From assembly GCA_012932865.1 (NCBI GenBank), contig SAXG01000028.1, positions 124,001 to 188,000 on the forward strand: a stretch of 64,000 bases of DNA, given 5' to 3'. Every line of letters begins with the position of its first letter. Within the stretch, counting starts at the first letter, position 1. The DNA comes from Amylostereum areolatum (lineage: Eukaryota; Basidiomycota; Agaricomycetes; Russulales; Stereaceae). This document shows positions 45,001 to 52,173 of the stretch, one piece after another. The notes beneath the pieces are model-generated. The model made no database searches and was not told the DNA's origin. It saw only the letters and a list, made by a program, of their open reading frames with translations. The position numbers and the translations under genes were made by a program.

Positions 45001-45704
45001 ATGGAGATATCAATTCAATGCTGGAACCACCACCACCGGAGTATTTCTTGCATCGAACCATCCTCGCTCCCCGCAATGCGGATGTCCATGGCATAAATAC
45101 ACAGGTCCTCAATCGCATGTACGGTGAAGAGTGCGTGTACATGAGTGCCGACTCCTTCGAGCAGGAACGCGGTGCCGATGGCAATCCTGATGACCCACTC
45201 AGCTTACCCGTGGAATTCCTCCATTCTATCAATTCCTCTGGCCTCCCCCTTGCAGAACTTCGCCTCAAACGGGGTTGCCCCCTAATTCTTCTCCGAAACT
45301 TAGCGTCCGCTCGCGGGTTGTGCAATGGATCGCGAATGACCCTCCTAAGAGCGTCGAACCGTGTCCTTGAGGTCAAGTTGATGGGAGGCGATCACAATGG
45401 CGAGATTGCCCTCATTCCTCGCATCACGCTCTCACCTCCCATTAGCAACACAGACTTCGCGTTCAAACTCAAGCGCCGTCAATTCCCGGTTCGACTTGCA
45501 TTTGCGATGAGCATCAATAAAGCTCAAGGCCAATCTGTCAAGTATGTTGGTTTGGACCTTCGCACCCCGGTTTTCACACATGGGCAGCTATATGTTGCAT
45601 TGTCACGCACAACGTCGCGATCAAGGATCAAGGTTTTTTTGTCGGAGGATGCAGATGGGCAGACCGCTAATGTGGTGTATCCGGAGGTTCTTCTTGACTC
45701 ATGA
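30002..45704 (+). CDS. Helitron Rep-helicase transposase gene, interrupted by a gypsy element
   Basis: The rolling-circle transposase. Proposed exons: 30002-30103, 30166-30340, 30392 to the insertion at 30958, continuing 41254-41333, then 41399-44583 and 44642-45704. The introns are 51-65 nt with GTACGT-type donors. The N-terminus has four basic AQLGQRRRR repeats. Next are a CRHCHAKHW...CCDHG zinc-like motif at about 41504, the Rep two-His motif GLPHMHLL at about 42860 and the Rep Tyr motif KYITKYTHKG at about 43268. The PIF1-like helicase has Walker A GPGGTGKT at about 44317, Walker B IIWDEV, FGGDFQQTLPV and the late motif YVALSRTTSRSR. Apart from the LTR element in the repeat region, the frame appears intact, so this copy is inactivated by the insertion. 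Confidence 0.88.
30430..30957 (+). repeat. Degenerate tandem protein repeat, AQLGQRRRR module, four copies
   Basis: In the Helitron N-terminal exon the motif recurs as AQLGQRRRRERERQ (about 30496), AQLGQRRRRDRERL (about 30646), AQLGQRRRRGREQQ (about 30763) and AQLAQRQRRDRERL (about 30916). They are separated by Pro/Thr/Ser-rich linkers of about 25-40 residues. The DNA is less conserved than the protein, which points to selection on the basic motif. A DNA-binding or nuclear-localisation role is inferred. The gypsy insertion falls at the end of the fourth copy. Confidence 0.8.
30959..31494 (+). repeat. 5' LTR of the gypsy element
   Basis: 536 bp, starting TGTTACAACT and ending GTCCTTAACA (TGTTA/TAACA terminal inverted repeat). 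Compared by eye, it is identical to the 3' LTR. TATAAAAG at 31222 is the likely core promoter, with initiation predicted near 31254-31258. Two copies of a 30-bp unit (31067 and 31097) lie in U3. Confidence 0.95.
31222..31229 (+). promoter_or_regulatory. LTR TATA box
   Basis: TATAAAAG in the 5' LTR, about 34 bp upstream of AGCTCGTTCT, which is complementary to the primer-binding site. The same box occurs in the 3' LTR near 40976. Confidence 0.65.
31497..31506 (+). other. Putative self-priming primer-binding site
   Basis: AGAACGAGCT, 2 nt after the 5' LTR end, is the perfect reverse complement of AGCTCGTTCT at 31256-31265. That places the complementary sequence at the predicted 5' end of the element's own RNA, as in Tf1-type self-primed reverse transcription. 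A tRNA-type site was not recognised here. Confidence 0.6.
32306..33625 (+). CDS. gag: Gypsy Gag (capsid-like protein with CCHC zinc knuckle)
   Basis: Structural protein of the retrotransposon particle. From the first ATG (32306) it gives 439 residues. A Pro-rich leader comes first, then a capsid-like retrotransposon-gag domain (about residues 125-310, with LSHLTDGPALHWAS, FRDHFLETFGEID and FKRGLRNDIVVEIL). A CCHC knuckle follows (CFYCRKPGHISRNC at about 33428-33469). The same frame is open upstream from 31499 with no ATG, and its translation is protein-like (for example GTYAYQWNPPIYRYNLP). A longer product from a non-AUG start such as ACG at 31565 is therefore possible. The stop TGA at 33623 follows a GGGTTTT slip site leading to pol. 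Confidence 0.88.
   Translation: MGDTATSIPNPATALGNVPPGETNVPRQTPATPTPADPAKPRHETRFPLGFGTTEPIRWRPPQSPSPPPSDRSIEDKKGKEVQDYVFGRGATADLPKGSKYPPGNSPPGGTGTIGSKPDDKDKGFKLNALGVYDGRDRAKAAKFVEQCVLRFIAFPNAYAANMRKITFVLSHLTDGPALHWASLLISKIDKIRDRGLDPEAYLPWTVFRDHFLETFGEIDPGRDARFNIQRLEQGTMDTKDYITIFRDYAMEAGYDHKALIDQFKRGLRNDIVVEILKRDHISNDIEEWYELALRIDNNWREAQAFQRHYTRPMNPTSDLTLLYKKPQAYVPFRKGNGNKGNVTTARAAQTGNNGRNFRRLTPQERTELQKSGSCFYCRKPGHISRNCPEKRTQTTINARTANLTEEESPIDQITKLVNKMDSETFARTANMFKDNQGF
33616..33622 (+). promoter_or_regulatory. -1 ribosomal frameshift site between gag and pol
   Basis: The heptamer G GGT TTT fits X XXY YYZ in the gag frame and is followed directly by the gag stop TGA. Pol is open in exactly the -1 frame through this point. 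A downstream structure was not evaluated. Confidence 0.65.
33622..37509 (+). CDS. pol: Gypsy Pol polyprotein (PR-RT-RNaseH-IN-chromodomain)
   Basis: 1295 codons without interruption, probably made as Gag-Pol by -1 frameshifting; the first internal ATG is at 33664. Approximate residues: aspartic protease LLDSGASSTLIH (about 66); reverse transcriptase with KKKDGSLRPVQDYRYLN (about 355) and the active site VVYMDDILIF (about 463); RNase H ESDASDFAYGAIL (about 613); and an integrase HHCC finger ending CPVCQST (about 875). The DDE core has Asp in ITSDFITDLP, Asp in ISDRGPQF and Glu in GETERVNQELEQ. A C-terminal chromodomain FVKWKGYPDSGNTWEPASNL lies at about 1215. All catalytic residues are present, so the element could be competent. 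The chromodomain usually directs integration to marked chromatin. Confidence 0.96.
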   Translation: MNRPSTAAVERTQTMNFSSRSSVQDTEDDVNRTVYIRSYQDGATHAPSIHIPVMFHGKFRKAAAKALLDSGASSTLIHPDFVRKHKMNLIQLKKPIPIYNVDGSRNTLGEIKQKVYLPMTMEGINGEIHRESLGLFVTALGGDEVILGTPWLKKHNPSIDWRKRQITLQTCPGTCSTTSKTMIVQGKDEPFLPSFEEQKINHHATIEEQEDPEFNSDLADIRIVRTFHGKTDVETMPIAEETNEPGIWITARATKAQELAERAAIGEKKKTLDEMIPSSYKQYQKVFEKKASERFPISRPWDHAIDLTEGWKPRNCKVYPMTVPERKELDTFIDEHLRKGYIRESKSEISSPFFFIKKKDGSLRPVQDYRYLNSITVKNEYPIPLISDLIDKLKGAKIFSKLDLRWGYNNVRIKEGDQWKAAFKTNRGLFEPMVMFFGLTNSPATFQAMMNALFKELIDTGKVVVYMDDILIFTETLDEHRRLMKEALQLLERNDLFLKPEKCFFEQPSIEYLGVIITHNKVQMDPVKVQGLAEWPTPRKVKEVQSFLGFGNFYRRFIKDYSKIARPLFQLTKKDHEWNWTAECERTFERLKREFTSSPILIMPDENKPFRIESDASDFAYGAILSQPDEIGRWHPVAYLSKSLSPAEQNYEIYDKELLGVVKALEHWRHYLEGANHKVEIWTDHKNLEYFTTAQKLNRRQARWSLYLSRFDYTLVHKPGSTNKADGLSRRPDHKEDIPDNDDRILLHPSVFRARATGRGTVEAVGDKELLKELRNFSHLDDEVWTALDTIKRSGPRTLAKGIEDWNFENDLIIRKGKIYVPQNLELRRMILKSHHDLETIGHPGEMKTLELVQRNFWWPKMISFVKGYVQGCPVCQSTKNVTHPAKHPLQPTEIPERPWETITSDFITDLPISNGFDSINVVVDRFTKTAVFTPCLKTINAEETADLLIDNVYRRFGLWKRMISDRGPQFASKVFQSICESLGVISSLSTAYHPQTDGETERVNQELEQYLRAFCNGDQTNWAKLLPKAEFAHNIKQHSATKASPFELLHGYQPVFNPAIPTDPRIPTAEERIKNFKDAWNNAEASLEIAAKLMKMQHDQTLTLRDQLKQGDQVWLDGKNLNTVYPKTKLAPKRFGPFKIEKVIGPVTYRLELPAKWKIHPVFHAALLIPFKETEQYGEAYERPPPELVNDEELYELETIVASKLDKRYSEPLHYFVKWKGYPDSGNTWEPASNLEGSKDAIAEFHRNNPKAPKLPPQPIKDTNTETTDHDETDATQRERRPTRRKKRKTRVRH
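37592..37846 (+). CDS. Small ORF at the start of the extra region (84 aa), uncertain
   Basis: Begins at the first ATG after pol (37592) and overlaps ORF3 exon 1 in another frame. It holds a Cys/His cluster (CNKAHHTQQERALCGEC) that could bind metal. It may instead be only an upstream ORF or a shadow of ORF3. No homology is recognised. Confidence 0.3.
   Translation: MSTTPNATNISSTNQTVSPNNVDRIRLVCNKAHHTQQERALCGECFIARSAAVFAIKSVPPPSRSGPDGRTGGKPIGSTQKDPN
37653..39597 (+). CDS. Gypsy extra gene (ORF3): coiled-coil, Pro-rich, CCHC zinc-knuckle protein, spliced
   Basis: Located after pol. Proposed exon 1 is 37653-37808 (ATG, 52 codons), intron 37809-37866 (58 nt; donor GTAAGC, branch-like CTAAC, acceptor CTCACAG) and exon 2 37867-39597, giving about 628 residues. 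Exon 2 has a heptad-rich coiled coil (IEQARQRIDDLRRESADVQG and following), a long Pro/Ser-rich middle, acidic Ser/Asp repeats and a knuckle CWKCGKRGHLRRDC at about 39151-39192. Without splicing, the exon 1 frame stays open to 39437 as a different 594-residue Pro/Arg-rich product. Function unknown; nucleic-acid binding is inferred. No standard gypsy element needs this gene. Confidence 0.6.
39598..40015 (+). promoter_or_regulatory. Non-coding gap with candidate internal promoter
   Basis: The 418 bp between ORF3 and ORF4 contain CATAAAAGG at about 39937, some 80 bp upstream of the ORF4 ATG, followed by a CA/CT-rich leader. A TATA-driven transcript for ORF4 is inferred. No protein-coding content seen. 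Confidence 0.4.
40016..40399 (+). CDS. Gypsy small ORF4 (127 aa) with bipartite basic motif
   Basis: ATG in good context (CAAAATGTC). The protein has a Ser/Thr/Pro-rich N-terminus, a helical segment (DEELLRHLKRVTELLNR), clustered basic residues resembling a nuclear signal (KRPRS and SKRRC about 12 residues apart), and ends VVEALLKR. No known family recognised. It has its own TATA-like box upstream and an A14 tract about 50 bp downstream. Confidence 0.5.
   Translation: MSSTLTSSSRNLSTTDSTPPTTPPPSPVPSRTPTPDPRDEELLRHLKRVTELLNRPDVARAMKRPRSLDEEAMQESKRRCGIRGLFQKHGPRFKSPDHATTARIGHRLGATTIDEEDLKVVEALLKR
40450..40463 (+). repeat. A14 homopolymer after ORF4
   Basis: A run of about 14 A within the element between ORF4 and ORF5. 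It could be a poly(A) remnant of a captured processed transcript or a simple homopolymer. Confidence 0.6.
40480..40803 (+). CDS. Gypsy small ORF5 (107 aa) with one transmembrane segment
   Basis: Starts MMQSAQSPDL. It has one strong hydrophobic helix (about residues 21-46, WLIAVVSIIVGLTILTFLAS and following), then a basic flank (QWRRTSDRQ), and reads across the polypurine tract into the 3' LTR, ending at 40803. A TATA-like GATATAAAG lies about 50 bp upstream. The position between pol and the 3' LTR recalls an envelope-type location, but the protein is small and shows no fusion peptide or glycoprotein features. It may be fortuitous. Confidence 0.4.
   Translation: MMQSAQSPDLSIFNTPTPRWLIAVVSIIVGLTILTFLASTIFLLQWRRTSDRQHVQEIPLEPLRFRNLRDVDSREGDSVTTCPRYFISIALLGRTSLNDGLRLCPSS
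40699..40709 (+). other. Polypurine tract
   Basis: AGAGAGGGGGA directly upstream of the 3' LTR (40713), the expected primer for plus-strand synthesis. Confidence 0.8.
40713..41248 (+). repeat. 3' LTR of the gypsy element
   Basis: 536 bp, apparently identical to the 5' LTR by eye, followed by the target duplication CCTCC (41249-41253). Confidence 0.95.
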
Positions 45705-46328
45705 GTTTATGGTACTACTATACATATTACAGACCTTACAATATTGTTCATTTAGCTCATATAACAAGCCTTCTGCAAAAACCTAAGGTGTCTTTTGGCT
45801 TGATCAAGTGTTAGATACCGAAGAGATTGCGAGGGACGATGTGTCGTGCGCATACTAGGTGCCAAACTTGCAGCAATTCCGAAGATCACTTAATCTGCTC
45901 TGATTCCGTTAAAATTGTATATCTGGGTACCTATAATACCCTAGAATGGTACAAAAATACAAAATCTGTAGCCGGTCAAAGAAAATGTGCCAGGAATGCA
46001 AACCCAAAGAAGACACACGAGACGTCTCGCGCATATCCCTCGCACATTGTTTGGACTTCGAACTCTCTCGCTTTTTCGAGAACCTTCTTCGCTTTCGACA
46101 ACATTCTGTGCTCAAATTGACCCGGCTACTATGCATCAACGTGTTCTCTGCCAGTGCATTTCGACTTTTCTACAATGTTCTCCAATAGCTGTCCTTGAAA
46201 GCTTATAACAGTCCATGGCTATTCTTAAGCTGATACTACTTCCACAACTCAAATCATCCTCCCCTGCTCAACTCCGTATACTCCGCTCTACACGACATAT
46301 TTCTTACTGCACTACTCCTCGCTACCAA
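45705..46328. other. Helitron inter-gene region
   Basis: About 620 bp between the transposase stop and the OB-fold gene. A TATA-like CTTATAAC at about 46202 probably belongs to the latter. No other coding support. Confidence 0.4.
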
Positions 46329-47434
46329 ATGACACGCTGCTCTGCATATATTGTAGGCGCATTATCTCTCGAAAGTCCTCGACCTTCCCCTGGGAAACCC
46401 GGATATGTCACCCTTGATGCTGGCATATATCTCCCCGGACGCCCGAGCGAGGAAGCTGCGATTGCTGCCCTGCGGTTTTACAATGCACCAAGATGGACTT
46501 TTCCAGAGGAGGGTGGTCTGTACTTCGTTGTTGCAAAGGTACGTCGTATACGCACTCCTCACAGTGTTGTGATACTTATTGAGTACTACATGTTATAGAT
46601 TGTTGCTATGAAGAAGGGTACAGAGACTCCATCCCCCTCGCTCGAGGAAGCCGACTACGATTTGATTGGTGATATAGTACAAGTGCGTTGCACCATCTCT
46701 CGAGTGCTGTTCATCCTACTAACCATTTATGTGCCCTGTACGGTAGCTGATTCCCATTGACTCTCCGGATGCTGTCGATCCATCTGCGCACCGCGTGCTG
46801 GTCATGGTCACCGGACTTGCACACTCTATCAACTTCAAGACATTTACATTCAAGGTCGACATCTCCCAATGGGTCTCCGCAGATGCGCAAGGGGTTCTAC
46901 CTCTCACAATGCGAATCCCGGAAGAGTCGAAGTGGAAGGACCATCCGAGCAAACTAAAGGCCATGCCGACCGAGCAAACCATCGTAAGTGTCATAGGTAC
47001 GCTCACCGGAATCGAACATGGCAAGAATCGCTTCCCGACCCGTTTCTTCCTCGACGTCGACCGGCACCTTGAACATATTCACAGAATAAATGCACAACCA
47101 ACCACACCATCACCAGCAGGTTCGTCGTCCGGTCTCACTCTGTCAACGTCTCCTAATCCTACATTTGCTTATCTCAGGTGATACGAAAGGCAGTGGGGGG
47201 AAACTACGCTGGGCAGGCCGTCGCAAGAATCCTCGACAACATGACGAGCCGACCTCTCCATCACCGACAATCAGGCTTGGAAAGCGAGCAGAGCGTGTCA
47301 ACTCGGATGACGACGATATGTACGCGGATCCACCTGTGGCAGCAAATGGTGTTTCAGAGCCCATTGAATGCAGTAGTCCTGACGAGCCCATTGCCAAGCG
47401 TCGCAGAACCGCTGGCCCGCCAGGATCGGACTGA
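46329..47434 (+). CDS. Helitron-carried RPA/OB-fold-like protein
   Basis: Proposed exons: 46329-46538, 46599-46682, 46747-47119 and 47178-47434, with introns of 58-64 nt. The third exon reads as an OB-fold, RPA-like single-strand-binding domain (RVLVMVTGLAHSINFKTFTF, VSVIGTLTGIEHGKNRF, RFFLDVDRHLEHI). The last exon is disordered and ends with a basic cluster (IAKRRRTAGPP), a likely nuclear signal. Many Helitrons carry RPA-like genes thought to protect single strands during rolling-circle transposition. The start at 46329 (MTRCSAYIVG) is preferred over 46215, which sits only 13 bp after the TATA-like box. The frame stays open after splicing. Confidence 0.72.
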
Positions 47435-47522
47435 AGTGAATGGATTGGGAAAAGAACGAGTACTGTAGTTTCACCATAATGACATAAATCTTTCAAATGC
47501 TCATAGCCGGAAAGTAAGTATT

Positions 47523-47555
47523 GACTGTGCGAGACCGTACGCAAGTCCCCGCTAG
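47523..47555 (+). other. Helitron 3' terminal hairpin and CTAG end
   Basis: The stem GACT(G)TGCG / CGCAAGTC with loop agaccgta is followed by CCCG and the terminal CTAG. In Helitrons this acts as the rolling-circle terminator. Confidence 0.85.
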
Positions 47556-48283
47556 TCATATCATAATGGTCAAATATTCTTATTTATTTGTATCTAATTT
47601 ATATTTTTTGCCCTGAGCCAGAGGTATGATATGGGCTAAGGCTATGATGGCTATAAGTTATTCTTGTCTGGACATCATGTAGAAGATGAAGTCTGCCATT
47701 GTTGGCAGTGATGGGATGCCGTTGCTTGCTGACAGGATGCTGCCGCCACCGGCGAGAAGTCGTGAGAAACAGCGGCACTTTGGTGGCAGCCTTTCCAAGA
47801 ATGGAAATGAGCCACTGGCAAACCCCGGAGTGTTCTCGCCGTTACCAGAAGTATTGACTTCAATTTGGGTATGTGTTACCTGTCTCTTAAAGGCATCTTG
47901 AAGCTCACTGGTCAAGTAGATAAGCCTACTTCTGGCATACTCAGAATATAAATAAATATTGAGTCCATAGCATATTGTACTCGTACTATATCATACTGTA
48001 CCCAATTACATTATGGTGGTTCAAAATACACAGCAGCCGTAATATATCGATATTTTTCCGTATTAATATGATTATATTTAAGTATACTCTATAGTTTGTG
48101 CAACACTAACTAGGTGGGTTCCCTTGTGAGTGGGGTTGAGGAAGCCTGTTCGGGAACAGGTGAGCTTGAATTTTGAAGCTTGAAAAGTAAAACTTATACA
48201 AGTTGAAAGCGCAAATATTAAAATATTAAATATGCTGCGCCTGCAAAAGGCTATAGATGCACATTCTCCCAAAGCGTCAAAAC

Positions 48284-48365
48284 TGGACAAGCAAGGGATT
48301 GAACCCTGGACCTCACGCAAGTACCATCATGCGAAGCGTGCGCGCTACCACTGTGCCACTTGCCC
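48284..48365 (-). tRNA. tRNA-Ala (anticodon CGC) with about 10-nt intron
   Basis: The acceptor stem is GGGCAAG with CTTGTCC and contains G3-U70, the alanine identity pair, plus discriminator A. The anticodon stem is CACGC with GCGTG, and the loop is TTCGCA. A 10-nt intron (tgatggtact) follows position 37, where nuclear tRNA introns sit. The T arm is CAGGG TTCAATC CCTTG. The D stem has one A-C mismatch. Its 3' end lies 177 bp from TIR element copy 2. Confidence 0.88.
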
Positions 48366-48463
48366 GTTAAGGTATTGTGCCGTGAGAGAACTCTGATCAA
48401 TCGTCTCCGCCCCCCCACTTTCTGCGCAATCTGCCCTCTATGGTCCCCGAACAGTTCATACAT

Positions 48464-49704
48464 TCATACCCCACCCTTCCGCGCAACCCACTCCGACGCA
48501 ACAACCACGACCCCCTCCCGCACCTCCTCCCCGATCTTATCCACCAACGCCCGCCTCTCCTCCTCGCTCCCGACGCCCGCGAGCGCGCCCCGCGCGAACA
48601 GCACGCCCGTGAGCGCGTCGAACACCTCGGACAGGTTCGCGACGCTCGTCTGCTCGAACGCGGGGAGCGCGCGCGCGCAGAGGCGGCCGGAGGCGGCGAG
48701 CCTGCGTTCGCGGGCGAGGACGGCGAAGGAGGCGGAGGCGAGGAGGGGGCCGAGTTTGTACGAGAGGCTGGGGACGGGTCGAATGGCGTGTCGGCAGTCG
48801 ATGCGGGGGTGGTGTGTGTGTGAGGGGGGAGGGAGAAGGGACGCACCCGACGACGAACCCGCTCCTGAGCGCGAGCCCGGCGAAGATCGCGTTCATCCTG
48901 CGCACGACGGACGCGCCGTCCACGCACCGCTCCAGATCGTGCGGCACACCATCCTCCGGCGGGGGGTCCTCCACAGGCTTATAAATCACCGGATCCGACT
49001 CCTGCAAGATCAGATACCCGCCGGGCTCTAATGTCAACGATCGCGGCGTGCGCCCTCCCCCGTCAGCATCCCGCTCCACGACGCGCGGCGCGTTGAAATA
49101 GATGAACGCACTCAGCACGGCGCACACGTTCGCGAGCGCGAGCGCCCACGCGTCCGCCGTGAGCGCGTACACGAGATACGCCATGTGCACCACGTCGAAC
49201 GTCCCGCGCATCTCCGCGGGGAACGGCCGCGTCAGGTCGTGCGCGAACGCGCGCGCGCCCGCGCGCTGCAGCGCGGCCTCGGGCGGGAACTTGGCGAGCG
49301 TGATGTCGGACGCGTGCAGCTCGAGCGGGAGCAGCCCCGGCGCGCGGGTCGTGCGCGAGGTCGAGCGCCCACGCGGCGGTGCCCGCGGCGGCGTCGAGCA
49401 CCTTGGCTTTGGGGAGGTGGGAGAGGTCGACGGAGGGCGGGAGCACGGCGTCGGCGTGGTTGAAGAGGTGCTTCATCCAGAGGTACTGCTTTGACAGTCT
49501 GCGTGGGGTCCTGTGTGAGCCGGGGTGGGGGAAAAGGGGGAGGGAGGGAGGGAGGACGTACCGTTGGACCTCGGGTGGGCCATCGGCGAGGATGTAGTTG
49601 GCGTTTGGGGAGGGGGTTCCTACAGGGGTCCATGGGTGACGGATATCGGTCAAGTGAAGCCAGGAGAAGAGAGTGAAGGTATAAAAGGGCTCAGAGGCCT
49701 TCAT
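48464..49704 (-). CDS. Class I SAM-dependent methyltransferase, apparent one-base frameshift
   Basis: Likely transfers a methyl group from S-adenosylmethionine; substrate unknown. It starts MKASEPFYTFTLFSW at 49704. The SAM motif I is AKVLDAAAGTAAWALDLA, followed by LELHASDITLAKFPP, a TFDVVHMAYL acidic-loop region, and EPGGYLILQESDPV. An intron after SGFVVG leads to the C-terminal helices, ending with RKGGV at 48464. Between motif I and LELHASDI the frame moves by one base at a GGGG run (minus strand, about 49337-49340), with no plausible intron. Either the sequence has one extra base or this copy is broken. The family is common in basidiomycetes. Confidence 0.75.
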
Positions 49705-50010
49705 TATGATGGGACATCATGTCCGGCGCGATGGTCGTGCCGTGGCGAGAAGGATCTTCAAGTTGATGCCCACCTCGTGCTGCCCGGGAGCTCGTCCGAC
49801 CCTAAGCGCCACCAGCTTCCCACAGCGCAAGGCTGTCGCTGCAGAATCACGCTACATCCACGACAAGAATCCTGCCATTAAAATAAAATAGGCCCAGGGG
49901 GGGTATGTATACCAGCGTCCACGCGAACAAACACAACCAAAAGGCCATCGAAAGTATCAAAAAAGGAGCGACCAATCCACCACTCGTCCACCGCCTCTCC
50001 GATCCCCCAC
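49705..50010. other. Intergenic, no supported gene
   Basis: Promoter of the methyltransferase gene and 3' flank of the wall-protein gene; nothing else seen. Confidence 0.4.
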
Positions 50011-51107
50011 TTAGAGCACGAGCGAGAACGCGCCCGCGACAGCCGCGAGCGCGACACCGCTGCGAAGCGCGACCGAGGCGACGGCGCCGAGGCCGAGGCC
50101 GGCGCTGTTCTGGCTGGACGAGGCGGCGGTGGACGCGTTCGAGCTTGCGCTTGCGGACGCGGAAGAGCGGGCAGAAGAGGAGGTGCGGCTGGCGGTGATC
50201 GAGGCCGCGACGGAGGAGACGGCGGAGGACGCCGCGCCCGCGACGGACGACGCGGCGGACACCGCACCGGAGGCGACGGACGCGGCTGCGCTGGACGCGC
50301 CCGCGATGGCGCTGGATGCGCCGGCGCTGGCACTGGGGCTGCTGGAGAGGTAGGACGGGGCGGGGGTGGCGGTGGAGGGGTCGGCGAGGGCGCCGGTGCC
50401 CCAGTCGATGAGCTGGCCGTCGGGCTGGACGTGTTCGGGCGCGGGCTCGGTGGTGCCGTCGGCGGTGGCGATGGTGAAGCGGGTGGCCCAGGTTCGCGTT
50501 TTGGCCTTGGGCGGTGAACTGGTAGAAGTAGACGGGGGCGTGGAGGGTGACGCCGGGGCAGGTGTAGGAGAAGGTGGATTCCTTCGTGCCGTCGAGGGTG
50601 GCGACAGCTGAAAGAAGAAAGGGGGGTCAGCGAAAGGTGCAAGATAAAATAGGAGCTGAATGGGAGGGAGAAAGGGAAGCGTGCGACGACGGGTCTACCG
50701 TCGACTCGCGATCAATGAATGAAAAAAAAGAGAGCTCGACAAGCCGCGACGACCATCCGCACAGGCGATGAACGAGCGCTCAGCACCGCGCCTAAAAATA
50801 GGGACCATAGAAACGGTGTGGAGGATCGACCGACGCCCACCAGAGCACTGCAGCCCCACCGCTCCACTTCTCCTAAATGTAAAGAAAGCTGCTCACTGGT
50901 GAGATGGACCATGTTCCAGTTGTCGCCGGTCATCAGCTCGATGTTCATCGTCGTCCACTTGCCGGTGGTGTCCGGCGTCCATCCGATTTTGCACGCCGCG
51001 CCCTCGTTGAAGACCTCGCCGGGGCCGGGCTCGGATGGGGACGGGTCCGCGCGTCCGAGGAGGGCGAGCGAGAGGAGAAGGGTGGACACTGCGAAACGAG
51101 AGACCAT
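50011..51107 (-). CDS. Secreted GPI-anchored Ser/Ala-rich protein (Kre9/Knh1-like N-terminal type)
   Basis: Probable cell-wall or plasma-membrane protein. The signal peptide is MVSRFAVSTLLLSLALLGRA. It is followed by a beta-sandwich-like domain with EVFNEGAACKIGW, TTMNIELMTGDNWNMVHLT, an intron, and then KESTFSYTCPGVTL and VYFYQFTA, ending WATRFTIATADGT. A long Ser/Ala-rich stalk (50030-50360) and a hydrophobic C-terminus (ALAAVAGAFSLVL) fit GPI attachment. A one-base frame change separates VYFYQFTAQ from the WATRFTIA segment (about 50500-50520) without a plausible intron. This may be a sequence error or a broken copy. Confidence 0.7.
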
Positions 51108-52173
51108 GGTGGCGACGAAGGGGATTATGCGAAGAGGGGCTGGGTGGGGTGCGCGTGAGGCTGTGAGGTGTCAACCGGAGATAGCTCGCGACGACGTACA
51201 GATGTGCAGAGCTCGTGAGGCCGCTACGTTGCGCGGTCGTAACTTGTGGGGAGGGATAGGAAAAGGGAGTGGACGTGCAAAAGAGCGACGGAGGAGTTAA
51301 AAAGTTGGGAGAGCAGACGCTACGAGGGCTGTCCGTCGCTCGTCCCCGCCCTTTTCACCCGCGCGCCCCTGCGGCGGTAGTCCGGCGCGCCTGTCCCGAA
51401 TAGGAAATTCATAAATCATTTGCGTGGACCGGCCATCCCATCCCGTTCTATCCTTCTACAGTGGTAATGTATACACTCGAGCGTTGCCCCCGATGGCCCA
51501 TCTACGAAATATGTAGGATGTAACATCGCTGGACCCACAACTCTGCCCACCAGGAGTAGATGCTGAGTCGTCTGGCACCCACGTATGTAACAGCAACATC
51601 ACCATCTCCTCTGCAACCGACGATCCGAACGCCAAGTTGCGCAAACGGCGAAGCTACTAGCGCTCCACTCGATGACAAAAAAGCTGCTGCTGGGAAGCTT
51701 GGCCGTGTGCTATAACATGATATCATGATATAGCGCTGTGCGAGCCTTGCAGGGATTAAATATTGGACACGGGTTACATGGATCAGCTCAGAGCACTAAC
51801 AGGACCCTATAAAGTTCGCTGACCGGCCGGAAGTCTGAGGTCTGACACCGAGTTGCCCGCACCACCATCTCGCGACCATAAGCTCGTCGTGCAGCCGACA
51901 GTCTCCAAGCTGGAGGGAAGCCTCTCATGCACAGGCATGAATATACCCCGCTTGATCATCTGCATGAGTCTATTCCATGCAGTCGTCCCTCGACGGTGCC
52001 GAAGCCTGCAGCGCGATCCCTCCAGCGGCCGCGCAAGCTGCATGAAACAAAGCAGTCTATCGAGAGAAACAAAGAAACAAAGAAAAAAAGTACAGAATTA
52101 AAAAGACAGATTGAAGTACCTCCTAAATGTCGCCATCGTCCTCCTCGACACCGCTATCCTCCTCCTCGTCCAC
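51108..52173. other. Intergenic, about 1.1 kb, no supported gene
   Basis: Contains the wall-protein promoter and an AT-richer stretch with a perfect ATGATATCAT palindrome near 51717. No coding or RNA gene recognised. Confidence 0.4.

Larger units (their letters stand above)
29458..47555 (+). mobile_element. Helitron, 18.1 kb (about 7.8 kb without the nested gypsy element)
   Basis: The termini are TCATCCCTTT at the 5' end and CCGCTAG at the 3' end, inserted between A (29457) and T (47556). The empty site is intact in TIR element copy 1. About 8 bp before the terminal CTAG lies a stem, GACT-TGCG with CGCA-AGTC (one bulged G, loop agaccgta), at about 47523-47547. The 5' end has a small CCTTT/AAAGG hairpin and a 9-bp inverted repeat AAATGTGAC/GTCACATTT at about 29494-29522. 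It encodes a Rep-helicase and an OB-fold protein. These are all standard autonomous Helitron hallmarks. Confidence 0.92.
29356..48106 (+). mobile_element. TIR element copy 2, split by a Helitron
   Basis: The left part (29356-29457) matches copy 1 positions 232-333 and the right part (47556-48106) matches the rest of it. The outer ends are GTGTTGCACAAA and TTTGTGCAACAC with TA flanks. Together the two parts give the same 653-bp element, in the same orientation, with only a few substitutions relative to copy 1. Everything between is the Helitron. Confidence 0.85.
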
